A DNA stretch of 21,439 bases from CAYRLW01 sp964425215 (GCA_964425215.1 CAYRLW010000053.1:1-21439); one strand, 5' to 3'. Counted from the stretch's first letter, positions 6,249 to 15,766 are shown. Numbers and translations are program-made. The notes: a model not told the origin generated them from the sequence alone.

Positions 6249-9200
6249 ATGGCGGACTATGATCAAGAACTAATCGACACCTATATTGAAGAATCCCGGG
6301 AACACCTGGCGTCCATCGAAGAAGACCTGGTGGAGTTGGAAAAACAGGGAGCCAATAGGGACGATGGGCTTATAAATAAAATTTTTCGGGCCGCCCATTC
6401 AATAAAGGGAGGAGCGGGCTTTTTTGAATTTAAGGTTATCAAAGAATTGGCCCACAAGCTGGAAAATGTATTGGATCTTATTCGATCGGGGCACATGGTT
6501 CCAAATCCCGAAATCGTTACCATTCTTCTACGAGGTTTTGATCGATTATCGGCGCTCATCGAGGATTCGGGGAGCTCGGATTCCCAGGATATTTCCGAAG
6601 AACTGGTGGCCCTTATCGCCTTGGCGGACGAATATTCCCAGGGACAGCGTTTGGAAAAAAGAATTGAAAAATTCAGCGCCCCCGGTTCCAGCCGGGAACT
6701 GGAAGCTGACAGCGGGGAGCTTAAACGGGCCCAGGAGCGGGGCGAATCTATTTTTCTTATCCGCTTCGATCTGATTCACGATGTACACCGTTTAGGAAAA
6801 AACCCCTTGGATATACTTCATTCCCTAGTTTCGACGGGGGAGATCCTGGATAGTACCATCGACTTTAACATGGTAGGTACCCTGGAGGATGAAAATTCCG
6901 GGGACGATGTTCCCTTTTTGGTATTGTTCGCCAGTCCTTTGAGCGTCCGGGAACTGTCGGAACGGCACGAAATTCCCCAAGAGGGAATTACCCTCCTTAG
7001 ACTCGCCACCCCGGTCTCCAGTCCGGGGAAAACCCCCGCCGGTACCAGGGCATCCGTCCCAAAATCCGGCGATGAACCGGGTCCAAAAGGCGTTACCGAT
7101 CCGACCGCTTTAGGGGCCACAAAACCTTCCGCAAAACCGGCCGGCGAACCCTCTTCACGGACCGCGATCCAAGAAAAGGGCGGCTTTACGGTGACACAAA
7201 CCCAGGGGCAACAGGGGGAACCGTCCATGGGGACCTTCGGGAAAGAGGCCTTAGAAAAAGAAGGCCCAAAAACCAGCGCTCCTGCCCAAAGCGCCTCCGT
7301 CGGTACGGCGGAAAACGAAACGGTCCGGGTTTCCGTGGGGGTTTTAGACGAACTGATGAACCTTTCGGGGGAATTGGTTCTGGTACGGAACGAACTGACC
7401 GATGGGGCCAATCGGGGTGTTTTGACGGCGGTACAAGCGGCGCTCCAACGGATGAACGCTGTAACCGCAGGGATACAGGACGCGGTTACCCGCAGTCGGA
7501 TGCAGGGGGCGTCGACCCTCTTTTCCCGGTATCAGCGGACGGTTCGGGATTTAGCCCGCGACTTGGGCAAACAGATAGAACTTCGGGTATCGGGCAAGGA
7601 AACGGAACTAGATCGTAGCCTTATCGAATCCCTTTCCGATCCCTTAACCCATTTGGTCCGAAACGCCTGCGACCATGGGATAGAATTGCCGGAGGTCCGC
7701 CGGGCGGCGGGCAAGGTCGAACGGGGCACCATCACCCTTTCGGCGGCCCACGAAGCGGGCCAGGTGGTAATCGAAGTAAGCGACGACGGCAAGGGTATCG
7801 ACGCGGAAGCGGTGGGAGCCAAGGCGGTTGCCATGGGCTTGGTAACCCAAGAACGGCTTGCCCTGATGTCCCCAAAGGAAAAGCTCTACCTCATCACGCT
7901 CCCCGGTCTTTCTACGGCCAAACAGGTTTCCGATTTATCGGGTCGAGGGGTCGGTATGGACGTGGTGAAGGCGAACGTGGACCGGCTGGGGGGGCGGATC
8001 GACATAGATTCCCAACCGGGACAGGGTTCAAGGGTTCGCATCACCCTTCCCCTTACTCTTTCCATTATCCCCGCCCTTATCGCCGGGGTGGGAAACGAAC
8101 GCTTCGCCCTGCCCCAAGCGGCGGCGGCGGAGCTCCTGCACATCCGAGCCGGGGACGTACAACGGCGGATAGAACGGGTGGGAGATCGGCCGGTACTGGT
8201 TCTTCGGGGAGAGGTTCTTCCTCTGGTTCGGTTGGCCGACGCGATCGGTATGGAACGGGTATTCGAAGACCCCGAAACGGGGGAACCAAAACCCGACCGC
8301 CGGCAGAGGGTAGAGGACCGCCGTTCCGCATCCTCGGATCCGGAGCGGATCCGGTTGGCGAAAAAAGTGGAAAAGTGGGAACGGTCGGGGGATGACCGCC
8401 GCTTTCACGCCTCGGGGGATTATCGGGTAATCGTGGTCCGTGCTTCGGCCTTCCGTTACGGGGTTATCGTGGACGAACTGTTCGATACCACGGAAATCGT
8501 GGTAAAACCCCTGGGAAAACACCTTAAAAACTTAAAGGAATATTCCGGAGCGACCATTCTGGGGGATGGGACGATCGCTTTAATCATCGATCCCGCAGGA
8601 CTGGCCCTAACGGCGGGACTAACCACTGCGGGAGAAAGCCGGGATTTGGAAGAAACGGAAGAGAGTCAGGGGATCGACGAAGCCAAAGGCTGGCTTCTAT
8701 TCCACAACGGGGAAACGGAACAGTGCGCCATGTCCCTGGAGGCGGTGGAACGGGTGGTCCGCTTTGACTCATCCCAAATCGATTCTATTGGGAAGGATCT
8801 ATTTTTACGGATGGACGGCGGTTCCCTCCCGGTATTTTCGGTGGCTTCTTTTACCGGTCTTACCCCCCTGTCTTCGTCGGACGCATCCGCCTGCGTCATC
8901 TGCCACGCATCGGGCCATCGGTTTGGGTTTTTAGCGTCCCCGCCGGTGGATTCGGTGGCCGTAGAAGCCAACCTGGACGATCGGTCAATCCGCCGGGCGG
9001 GGCTTATGGGAACCGCGGTGATCCAGGGAAAAACCACCGTGGTAATCGACCCCGAGGGAGCCCTATCGGTTTTAAAGCCCGAATGGTTTTCCAAACCCGG
9101 TGCTCCCGGAACCCCCCAAGCGCCGCGAAAAGAAGAGGCGCCCCGGGGAGCCGAAGCGCCGATTATCGTACCGACGAAGACGAATTCGGAAGCCCCCCTG

Positions 9201-9566
9201 TTGGTGCTTGCCGAGGATTCGGATTTTTTTAGGACCATGATAACCGAGATACTCGCAACCGCCGGGTATAGGGTCGAGGCTGCGGTAGATGGGATGGAGG
9301 CCTTGGAAAAGATTCGGGATTTGGGAGGCGAAGCGGCCATGGTGGTGACGGATGTGGAAATGCCCCGGATGGATGGTCGAGGGTTGACCCAAAAAATCAA
9401 GGAAGAATTCCCCGCCCTCCCCGTCATCGCCCTTACTTCCCTGGCCTCGGAGGAGGACGAAAAAAACCTTCGGAACGCGGGGGTTCAAAAATACTTGGTT
9501 AAGTTAGATAGGGACGAACTCCTTGGGAGTATCGAATCGATTTTAAACGCGAAGGAGCGGATATGA
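6249..9566 (+). CDS. cheA: Chemotaxis histidine kinase CheA with two CheW-like domains and a receiver
   Basis: 1105 aa, much longer than classical CheA (about 650). Domain order: P1 Hpt with H50 (AAHSIKGGAGF), a P2-like ferredoxin-fold stretch (about 165-255), a Pro/Gly/Thr-rich linker (about 256-355), P3 dimerisation helices (from about 358), P4 ATPase (HLVRNACDHGIE, DDGKGI, SGRGVGMDVV), a CheW-like P5 (about 616-790) interrupted by a charged insert at about 671-722, a second weaker CheW-like domain (about 812-945), and a C-terminal receiver with D1035 (VVTDVEMPRMDG). It autophosphorylates at P1 under MCP/CheW control. The receiver may be a phosphate sink or an internal output. GGGGAGG ends only 1 nt before the ATG, an unusually close ribosome site. 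It overlaps the MCP gene by 4 nt. Confidence 0.95.
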   Translation: MADYDQELIDTYIEESREHLASIEEDLVELEKQGANRDDGLINKIFRAAHSIKGGAGFFEFKVIKELAHKLENVLDLIRSGHMVPNPEIVTILLRGFDRLSALIEDSGSSDSQDISEELVALIALADEYSQGQRLEKRIEKFSAPGSSRELEADSGELKRAQERGESIFLIRFDLIHDVHRLGKNPLDILHSLVSTGEILDSTIDFNMVGTLEDENSGDDVPFLVLFASPLSVRELSERHEIPQEGITLLRLATPVSSPGKTPAGTRASVPKSGDEPGPKGVTDPTALGATKPSAKPAGEPSSRTAIQEKGGFTVTQTQGQQGEPSMGTFGKEALEKEGPKTSAPAQSASVGTAENETVRVSVGVLDELMNLSGELVLVRNELTDGANRGVLTAVQAALQRMNAVTAGIQDAVTRSRMQGASTLFSRYQRTVRDLARDLGKQIELRVSGKETELDRSLIESLSDPLTHLVRNACDHGIELPEVRRAAGKVERGTITLSAAHEAGQVVIEVSDDGKGIDAEAVGAKAVAMGLVTQERLALMSPKEKLYLITLPGLSTAKQVSDLSGRGVGMDVVKANVDRLGGRIDIDSQPGQGSRVRITLPLTLSIIPALIAGVGNERFALPQAAAAELLHIRAGDVQRRIERVGDRPVLVLRGEVLPLVRLADAIGMERVFEDPETGEPKPDRRQRVEDRRSASSDPERIRLAKKVEKWERSGDDRRFHASGDYRVIVVRASAFRYGVIVDELFDTTEIVVKPLGKHLKNLKEYSGATILGDGTIALIIDPAGLALTAGLTTAGESRDLEETEESQGIDEAKGWLLFHNGETEQCAMSLEAVERVVRFDSSQIDSIGKDLFLRMDGGSLPVFSVASFTGLTPLSSSDASACVICHASGHRFGFLASPPVDSVAVEANLDDRSIRRAGLMGTAVIQGKTTVVIDPEGALSVLKPEWFSKPGAPGTPQAPRKEEAPRGAEAPIIVPTKTNSEAPLLVLAEDSDFFRTMITEILATAGYRVEAAVDGMEALEKIRDLGGEAAMVVTDVEMPRMDGRGLTQKIKEEFPALPVIALTSLASEEDEKNLRNAGVQKYLVKLDRDELLGSIESILNAKERI

Positions 9567-11233
9567 AACTGATGGATAACTTGAAAACCAGGGTTAAGCT
9601 CATTGGGGCTTTTATCATCATGGCCCTTATCGCCGGTATCGTCGGGATCTTTGGCATTATCGGTCTGCGGAACATAAGTCAGGCCGACGAAAAAATGTAC
9701 TCCCATATCGCGGCACCCACGAGTCTATTGGTATCGCTCATGGACGATTACGCCACTATTAGAATAAGCTTTCGGGATGTAATCCTGGAGCCCACCCCTG
9801 CGGCGAGGGACAAAAGCCACGCTACTATAGATGAGGCCTGGAAAAAATTCCAGGAAACGGGAAAACAATTTTCCAGCACCCTGTTAACGGATACGGGAAA
9901 GGCCCACTGGAACGACGCGTTGACCGCCATGGGAAAATACGTAACCTACAGCGATCAGGTTCTTGCCCTCGCTAACGCCGGCAACAAGGACGCCGCCTAT
10001 GCCATTTTAACCGGTCCCGCGGCGGATCTTTCCCAAACTGCCAGAACAAACTTGGATTGGGTGGCCAACCAAAAATCGGAGCTGGGGAAGCAGACATCGG
10101 ACAGCAATTTTGCGCTATCGAATTTACTCACCCTGATCCTAATCGTCATTATCGCCGTGGGTATGCTTTTTTCCATTATAATTGGAAACTTTATCGCCGC
10201 TTCGATCGCCAAACCCCTGGCCAGCGGGGTAGATTTTGCCAAAGCCATAGCCGATGGGGATCTGACCCAGCAGGTGGCGATTAAACGGAAGGATGAGATC
10301 GGCGTATTGGCGGACGCGTTGAACCAAATGTCCAGCAACTTGCGGGCCATGTTTAAAAGCGTGGTCGACGGGGTCCAGACCCTGGCGTCCGCTTCCACGG
10401 AGCTTACGGCCATATCAAAAGAAATGACCAGCGGAGCGGAATCCACCAGCGCCCGTTCTAATACGGTAGCCGCGGGGGCGGAACAGACCAGTCAAAATAT
10501 GGGCGGGGTGTCCGCGGCCATGGAACAAACCACGGTGAACCTTTCCACCGTGGCCACCGCGTCGGAAGAGATGACCGCCACCATCGGCGAAATCGCCGCC
10601 AACGCGGAAAAGGCGCGTCAGGTTACCTCGGAAGCGGTGGATTCGGCCCAACGGGTCTCCAGCACCATGGACAGCCTGGGGACGGCGGCCAAGGAAATCG
10701 GCAAGGTCACCGAGACCATCAGCGCCATCTCTTCCCAGACGAATTTACTCGCCCTTAACGCGACCATAGAGGCCGCCCGGGCCGGAGCGGCGGGCAAGGG
10801 CTTCGCGGTGGTGGCCAACGAGATTAAGGAGCTGGCCCGGCAGACAGCCACGGCCACCGAGGACATTAAGGCCCGCATCGAGGGGATTCAATCCTCCGCG
10901 GGTAACGCGGTAAGCGATATAGGTTCCGTAACCGAGGTAATACGGCAGGTTAACGAAATCGTTTCGGGAATCGCGGCGGCCATAGAAGAACAATCGGCGG
11001 TAACGAAGGATATCGCCACCAACGTGGCCCAGGCATCCCGGGGTGTGGAGGATGCCAACCGCAACGTAGCCGAAGCGTCTAAGGCGGTCAATTCCATGGC
11101 CCAGGATATAGCCGAAGTAAACCAGGCGGCGGGGGAAATGTCCAACTCCAGCTCCCAAATCCTGGTCTCCGCGGAGGACCTGGCGAAACTTTCCGAGCAG
11201 TTACGGGCCATCGTCCAACGCTTTAAAATTTAA
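9563..11233 (+). CDS. Methyl-accepting chemotaxis protein with four-helix-bundle-like sensor
   Basis: 556 aa, inner-membrane receptor. TM1 is at about residues 12-36 and TM2 at about 187-212. The periplasmic part between them (about 150 residues) is predicted to be helical and resembles the 4HB_MCP sensor family. A HAMP domain (about 213-266, SIAKPLASGVDFAKAIADGDL) precedes the signalling domain, whose conserved tip is at about 388-425 (AISSQTNLLALNATIEAARAGAAGKGFAVVANEIKELA). Glu/Gln/Ala-rich helices flank the tip and could carry methylation sites for the CheR and CheB encoded downstream. There is no C-terminal CheR-tethering pentapeptide. The ATG overlaps the cheA stop; AAGGAG lies at 9552-9557. 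The ligand is unknown. Confidence 0.93.
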   Translation: MKLMDNLKTRVKLIGAFIIMALIAGIVGIFGIIGLRNISQADEKMYSHIAAPTSLLVSLMDDYATIRISFRDVILEPTPAARDKSHATIDEAWKKFQETGKQFSSTLLTDTGKAHWNDALTAMGKYVTYSDQVLALANAGNKDAAYAILTGPAADLSQTARTNLDWVANQKSELGKQTSDSNFALSNLLTLILIVIIAVGMLFSIIIGNFIAASIAKPLASGVDFAKAIADGDLTQQVAIKRKDEIGVLADALNQMSSNLRAMFKSVVDGVQTLASASTELTAISKEMTSGAESTSARSNTVAAGAEQTSQNMGGVSAAMEQTTVNLSTVATASEEMTATIGEIAANAEKARQVTSEAVDSAQRVSSTMDSLGTAAKEIGKVTETISAISSQTNLLALNATIEAARAGAAGKGFAVVANEIKELARQTATATEDIKARIEGIQSSAGNAVSDIGSVTEVIRQVNEIVSGIAAAIEEQSAVTKDIATNVAQASRGVEDANRNVAEASKAVNSMAQDIAEVNQAAGEMSNSSSQILVSAEDLAKLSEQLRAIVQRFKI

Positions 11234-11244
11234 GTTGTCCGATT

Positions 11245-11697
11245 ATGAACGATAACCAAATTGATAAAACCGCCGACACGGTTATGTTGGTGGTTTTCGC
11301 GGCGGGCAATTCCCTTATGGCCTTCGACGCCCGATCGGTGGGAGAGGTTTTGCGTCTTCCGCCGATCCGGAAGGCCCATGGGGCGGCGCCCTACGTGATG
11401 GGAGTGGCAAATCTTCGGGGCCGGATTATCACCGTATTGGATTTGGAAAAAAAGCTGAAGCTCCCCAGTTCCGAAGTTGTTGAACCAAGGCTTTTGGTGA
11501 TAGAGGACCAGGGAGGCGAGGCTATTGGGGTGTACGTTCCCGAACTAAAGGACGTCATACAGGCAGAAACCACGGAGTTGCAGGGAATAACCACGGATAT
11601 TCGGGGGGCCGATCCGGATCTCTTCATCGGTATCCTCCGGAGGGAAGATACCCTCGTGGCCCTCCTGGACCCTCAACGAGCTTTGGCGGTTTCATGA
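11245..11697 (+). CDS. cheW: Chemotaxis coupling protein CheW
   Basis: 150 aa, a single CheW domain linking the MCP to CheA. Diagnostic stretches are the first strand LVVFAAGNSLMAFDARSVGEVL, YVMGVANLRGRIITVLDLEKKL (the conserved NLRG.I.PV.DL core) and the late strand IGVYVPELKDVI. The start at 11245 lies 11 nt after the MCP stop, and I see no clear ribosome site there. Its stop overlaps the cheB start (ATGA at 11694). Its position between MCP and cheB fits a dedicated array scaffold for this operon. Confidence 0.93.
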   Translation: MNDNQIDKTADTVMLVVFAAGNSLMAFDARSVGEVLRLPPIRKAHGAAPYVMGVANLRGRIITVLDLEKKLKLPSSEVVEPRLLVIEDQGGEAIGVYVPELKDVIQAETTELQGITTDIRGADPDLFIGILRREDTLVALLDPQRALAVS

Positions 11698-12872
11698 TAT
11701 CGGTTTTAGTAGTAGACGACACGATCCTGTATCGGAAACTAGTGTCCGATATTCTGGCGACCATACCGGAAGTTCGCGTAGTGGGCACGGCGTCTAACGG
11801 CAAAATCGCCCTTTCCCGGATAGCCCTTCTCAAGCCTGATCTGGTAACCCTGGACGTGGAAATGCCTGAAATGAACGGCATCGAGGTACTCCAGGAGGCC
11901 CGAAAGGCGGAGATCGGCTGTTCTTTCCTCATGGTATCCGCCCTAACCAAACAGGGCGCGGAATTAAGTCTCCGGGCTTTGGAATTGGGAGCCCTGGACG
12001 TGGTTCCCAAGAGCGATGGGGAAGCCATAACGAGGGATGCTTTTACCCTGGATCTTCGGACCAAGGTAGAAGCCCTGGCACGGCGGGGGGAAATTCACAA
12101 GATTCTTAACAGGGGTCAAACGCCCCGGGGCTTTGACAACCGAAGGATTGCCAACGGGGAACTTTCCACCCGAGGGCTTATGGCTCAAGACCAACGGGGG
12201 TTCAGCGCATCCGGGGGAGCTTCGGCCGGAGGCGTTGACCCGAAACCCCTGAGCGCCGGCTCCATGGGCCGGAATCGTACAGGATCGCCGATCCAGAAAC
12301 CGGAAGTACTGGCCATCGGCGTTTCCACCGGCGGACCTGCCGCTCTTATGGAGCTTATTCCCGCCCTGCCGGAAGACCTTCCGGTCCCCGTGGTGATCGT
12401 ACAGCACATGCCCCCCCTCTTTACCGCTTCCTTGGCCAAGAGTCTGGAGAGCCGGGGGAAACTCCCGGTCAAGGAAGGGGAAAACGGCGAGGTGGTTCGG
12501 CCGGGGGTCGTGTACATCGCCCCGGGGGGAAGCCAGATGCGTATAGACCTGGGAGCCGACGCGATTACCAAAATCATCCGCATCACCAGCGACCCGCCGG
12601 AAAACAACTGCCGGCCCAGCGTGGATTACCTCTTCAGATCCGTGGCCCGGCACTTTTACGGCAGGGCCCTGGGGGTGGTGATGACCGGTATGGGAGAGGA
12701 CGGAGCCCAAGGAGCGGGGGAAATTCAAAAAGCGGGGGGTGAAATTTTAGTCCAAGACGAGGACACCTCGGTGGTTTGGGGGATGCCGGGAGCCGTGGTT
12801 CAACGGGGATTCGCGGACGGTGTCTACCCTTTGCCGGCCCTGGCGCAGGAAATAACCAAGAGGATCCTATAA
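11694..12872 (+). CDS. cheB: Chemotaxis methylesterase CheB
   Basis: 392 aa. The N-terminal receiver has D54 as phosphoacceptor (LVTLDVEMPEMNG) and the K of VPKSDG. The C-terminal methylesterase/deamidase domain starts near residue 200 and has the catalytic triad S211 (GVSTGGP), H238 (VQHMPP) and D336 (TGMGEDGAQGA). The joining linker (about 135-200) is long, Gly/Arg-rich and of low complexity. It should demethylate or deamidate the MCP of this operon once phosphorylated by CheA, giving adaptation together with CheR. It overlaps cheW by 4 nt and ends 2 nt before cheR. Confidence 0.95.
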   Translation: MISVLVVDDTILYRKLVSDILATIPEVRVVGTASNGKIALSRIALLKPDLVTLDVEMPEMNGIEVLQEARKAEIGCSFLMVSALTKQGAELSLRALELGALDVVPKSDGEAITRDAFTLDLRTKVEALARRGEIHKILNRGQTPRGFDNRRIANGELSTRGLMAQDQRGFSASGGASAGGVDPKPLSAGSMGRNRTGSPIQKPEVLAIGVSTGGPAALMELIPALPEDLPVPVVIVQHMPPLFTASLAKSLESRGKLPVKEGENGEVVRPGVVYIAPGGSQMRIDLGADAITKIIRITSDPPENNCRPSVDYLFRSVARHFYGRALGVVMTGMGEDGAQGAGEIQKAGGEILVQDEDTSVVWGMPGAVVQRGFADGVYPLPALAQEITKRIL

Positions 12873-12874
12873 CG

Positions 12875-13717
12875 ATGGTCACCCTGCTACCCGAAGAATT
12901 CGCCGTGTACGCCAAATTGATCCGCGAATTAACGGGCATCGCCCTGGATTCATCCAAGGCCTATTTGGTTGAAACCCGTCTGGAACCCCTTTTACGGGAA
13001 CTGGGTCTAAAGGGGTATTCGGAGTTGTATTACCGTATCAAGGGAGACGCCTCCGGGGTCTTGGCCCGCAAGGTTATCGATCGAATTACAACCCAAGAGA
13101 CCTCATTTTTCCGGGACTCTTCCCCCTTCGAGATGCTCAAATTTAAGATTCTTCCGGACCTTATCGACGCCCGAAAAAAAGCCCTTCCTCCGGGATCAAA
13201 GGTTCCAATCCGTATTTGGAGCGCCGCCTGTTCCACGGGCCAGGAAATCTACTCGATCCTCATATCTTTAAAAGAGGTGCTTCGGGATTTCTCGGCCTAC
13301 AACCTGCGGGTTCTGGGAACCGATATTTCCGATTCCGCCATCGCCAGAGCCAGTCGGGGAGTGTATCCCCCCGGAGAAATCGTCCGGGGCCTGCACAAGG
13401 ATCTGCTGGATAAATATTTTACCAGCGAGGACGGGGGATACCGGATTACGGATGAACTGCGGGCCTACACGTCCTTTAAACGGTGGAACCTTTTTGACGA
13501 TTTTTCATCCTTCGGCCGTTTCGACATAATTTTTTGCCGGAATGTGGCTATTTATTTTACCGACGCGGATAAAAAGAGCCTTTTTGAACGGATTGAACGG
13601 GTAATGGAACGGGACGGAGCCCTTATTGTGGGTTCCACGGAATCTCTGTTAGGAACGGTCCAAACCCTGGAAGCAAAACGGTACCTTCGATCGGTATATT
13701 ACCAACGAAAACTGTAG
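12875..13717 (+). CDS. cheR: Chemoreceptor methyltransferase CheR
   Basis: 280 aa. This SAM-dependent enzyme methylates glutamates on the MCP. The N-terminal helical domain (about 5-70) is followed by the Rossmann domain with ITTQETSFFRD, the SAM loop IWSAACSTGQEIYS, LGTDISDSAIARA and FDIIFCRNVAIYF. An in-frame ATG at 12776 lies inside cheB; the ATG at 12875 is preferred because it follows the cheB stop by 2 nt, has AGAGG upstream (about 12859-12863) and gives the usual CheR N-terminus (LLPEEFAVYAKLI). No extra TPR or receptor-tethering domain is present. Confidence 0.95.
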   Translation: MVTLLPEEFAVYAKLIRELTGIALDSSKAYLVETRLEPLLRELGLKGYSELYYRIKGDASGVLARKVIDRITTQETSFFRDSSPFEMLKFKILPDLIDARKKALPPGSKVPIRIWSAACSTGQEIYSILISLKEVLRDFSAYNLRVLGTDISDSAIARASRGVYPPGEIVRGLHKDLLDKYFTSEDGGYRITDELRAYTSFKRWNLFDDFSSFGRFDIIFCRNVAIYFTDADKKSLFERIERVMERDGALIVGSTESLLGTVQTLEAKRYLRSVYYQRKL

Positions 13718-13732
13718 GGGCGGAGTTGAATC

Positions 13733-15766
13733 ATGAAACGCCTATGCGTAATAGAGGACGACAGGCTTGAACTTTTAGGACTTCGGACCCATTTGATGGA
13801 ACTGGGCTTCAATGTGGTCTTGGAAAACGATCGATCCGAAGGAACCCTGGAATTATTGGAGAAAATTCCCACCGATTTAGTTTTAATTGATATCGGTCTT
13901 TCGGATTCCACAGACGGAATCGATTTGGCTTCACACATTAAAGAACGCTTTGGCATCCCAATCATCTTTGTTACCGGACAAACGGATACGGCGATCATTC
14001 AACGGGCCCAAACCTGCGAACCCTACGGGTATATCGTAAAACCCTTTAGCCCCGCGGTTTTGGAAGCGACCCTAACCACCGCGTTGAATCTCCACGAACT
14101 GCGCCGCCGGTCCGACCTTTTAGAAGCCCAACTCCGGGAAAAGGAACAAAAATTACTAGAGGCGGTTCGGGTAGCGGAAAAAGCAAACCAGGCAAAAAGC
14201 GAGTTCCTTTCGTCCATGAGCCATGAACTTCGTACCCCCCTGAACGCCATACTCGGTTTTGGACAACTGCTTGATATGGATACTACGGGGGAGTTGAATC
14301 CCACACAAAAATCGTATATTCAGGAAATCCGTGCTAATGGTCAGCTTTTGTTACAACTTATAGGAGATATCTTGGATCTTTCAAAAATAGAGGCGGGAAA
14401 GATAGAGATTTCTAAAAAGCCCTTCGATTTAACTGCCCTTTTATCGGGAATTCCCGAAACCCTCTGGTCCCTGTTGGATAAACGGGGTGTTAAAATGGAT
14501 ATATCCTTAGAACCAAACTTGGGAATCCTGGAGGCCGACGAGATGCGGCTTCGTCAGATCCTGTATAATTTACTTTCCAACGCGATAAAATTTACCGAAC
14601 CGGGTAAAAAAGTCGGCCTGGAAGCCCGCGCTCAGGGGAACCGGGTTATCTTGACCGTGTGGGACCAGGGGGTAGGGATCGCTGAAGAGGATAGGGAGCG
14701 GATCTTTAAACCCTTTGAACAGGTACAACGGCCCGAAGCTTTGGCCCAGGGAACCGGTCTGGGGCTGACGATCACTAAGCACCTGGTGGAACTCCATGGG
14801 GGAACGTTGGAATTGGAAAGCCGTCTGGGCCAGGGGAGCCGTTTTACCGTTATCCTTCCCGGCCGGAGAGAAGACCGCCGAAAAAGGCCCCCCTCGGTTC
14901 CCTTAGACAGCGCAGAGGAATTGAACCCTAGGGCTGGCAAGAACCAAATCCAACCTATCAGCTCCCTATCCATCCTCGTGGTGGAAGACAATACGGTAAA
15001 CCAGAAGCTAATCCAAGCTATACTGCGAACCCTGGGCTTCCAAGCTACCGTGGCCAGTTCGGGGGAAGAGGCCGTACAGGCGGTGATAAACGCGGCAACC
15101 ACACGTAAAGATCCAGGAAGCCCCGGGGAACCGCCGCCTTTTGATTTGATTTTGATGGATATTAGTCTTCCCGGCATCGACGGGATCGAGGCGATGAAAC
15201 GGATTCGGGCCCAGGTCCCCGCCTACGCGCTTCCCTTTAGGCGTAGTTCCGACGGAGCCCCCCGCATCGTGGCCCTGACTGCCCATGTAATGAAAGAAGA
15301 CCAGGATCGCTTTATCGCCGAAGGGATGGACGGGGTCCTGACCAAGCCCATAGACGTGGATAAATTAAAGGCCCTGTTGAACGCCCCGGATACGTCTATG
15401 AAGGAACTCGAACCGTTCGGCAAACCGGAAATGGAAATCTACGATCCCGAGGGGGTCGCCAAGGAATTAACCCTGCCCTCCGACGTATTTAAATCGCTAC
15501 TGGATTATTTTTTTACCCAGGTAGAACAATCCTATATGAGCGAATTAGCCAGGGCCATCGAAACGTCTAATTTTGATGAAATCAAAAAAATGGCCCATAA
15601 ACTACGGGGAAATGTGGCGAATCTTCGGTTTAAAGCCTGCGCCAACCTTTTACGGGACATCGAAAGTTCTGCGGATAAAAGGGAAACCTTGGATTACACA
15701 AAACTTTATGATACCCTTGCATCACGGTTGGATACCCTACGGGTCCAGCTAGGATACGGAAAGTAA
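13733..15766 (+). CDS. Hybrid histidine kinase: REC-HisKA-HATPase-REC-Hpt
   Basis: 677 aa and soluble, with no membrane segment or PAS domain. Order: receiver 1 (about 3-122, D53 in VLIDIGLSDSTDG), a coiled coil (about 125-153), HisKA with H164 (SMSHELRTPLNA), a HATPase (NLLSNAIKFTEPG, DQGVGI, GTGLGLTITKHLVELHGG), receiver 2 (about 423-560, D476 in ILMDISLPGIDG, K in LTKPIDVDKL) and a C-terminal Hpt with H622 (MAHKLRGNVANL). Input is therefore a phosphosignal on receiver 1, plausibly from CheA, and output leaves through Hpt to another receiver, possibly the PP2C protein or the divergent CheY. GGAG (13722-13725) precedes the ATG, 15 nt behind cheR. Confidence 0.93.
   Translation: MKRLCVIEDDRLELLGLRTHLMELGFNVVLENDRSEGTLELLEKIPTDLVLIDIGLSDSTDGIDLASHIKERFGIPIIFVTGQTDTAIIQRAQTCEPYGYIVKPFSPAVLEATLTTALNLHELRRRSDLLEAQLREKEQKLLEAVRVAEKANQAKSEFLSSMSHELRTPLNAILGFGQLLDMDTTGELNPTQKSYIQEIRANGQLLLQLIGDILDLSKIEAGKIEISKKPFDLTALLSGIPETLWSLLDKRGVKMDISLEPNLGILEADEMRLRQILYNLLSNAIKFTEPGKKVGLEARAQGNRVILTVWDQGVGIAEEDRERIFKPFEQVQRPEALAQGTGLGLTITKHLVELHGGTLELESRLGQGSRFTVILPGRREDRRKRPPSVPLDSAEELNPRAGKNQIQPISSLSILVVEDNTVNQKLIQAILRTLGFQATVASSGEEAVQAVINAATTRKDPGSPGEPPPFDLILMDISLPGIDGIEAMKRIRAQVPAYALPFRRSSDGAPRIVALTAHVMKEDQDRFIAEGMDGVLTKPIDVDKLKALLNAPDTSMKELEPFGKPEMEIYDPEGVAKELTLPSDVFKSLLDYFFTQVEQSYMSELARAIETSNFDEIKKMAHKLRGNVANLRFKACANLLRDIESSADKRETLDYTKLYDTLASRLDTLRVQLGYGK

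Noticed and set aside
6818..7411. Minus-strand open frame (197 codons) opposite the CheA linker
   Set aside because: Ser/Pro/Thr-rich mirror of the low-complexity CheA linker; no independent evidence of coding.
8666..9427. Long minus-strand open frame (253 codons) opposite cheA
   Set aside because: It lies wholly antisense to the CheA C-terminal domains, encodes Ser/Pro/Arg-rich sequence without a recognisable domain, and is explained by the GC-biased codon use of cheA.
11964..12728. Minus-strand open frame (254 codons) opposite cheB
   Set aside because: Antisense shadow of the strongly supported cheB gene, with His/Gly/Pro-rich composition, no ribosome site and no known motif.
12776..12874. 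Upstream in-frame ATG that would extend CheR by 33 residues
   Set aside because: The extension lies inside cheB, is Gly/Arg/Pro-rich, and is not part of the CheR fold; the ATG at 12875 has better context.
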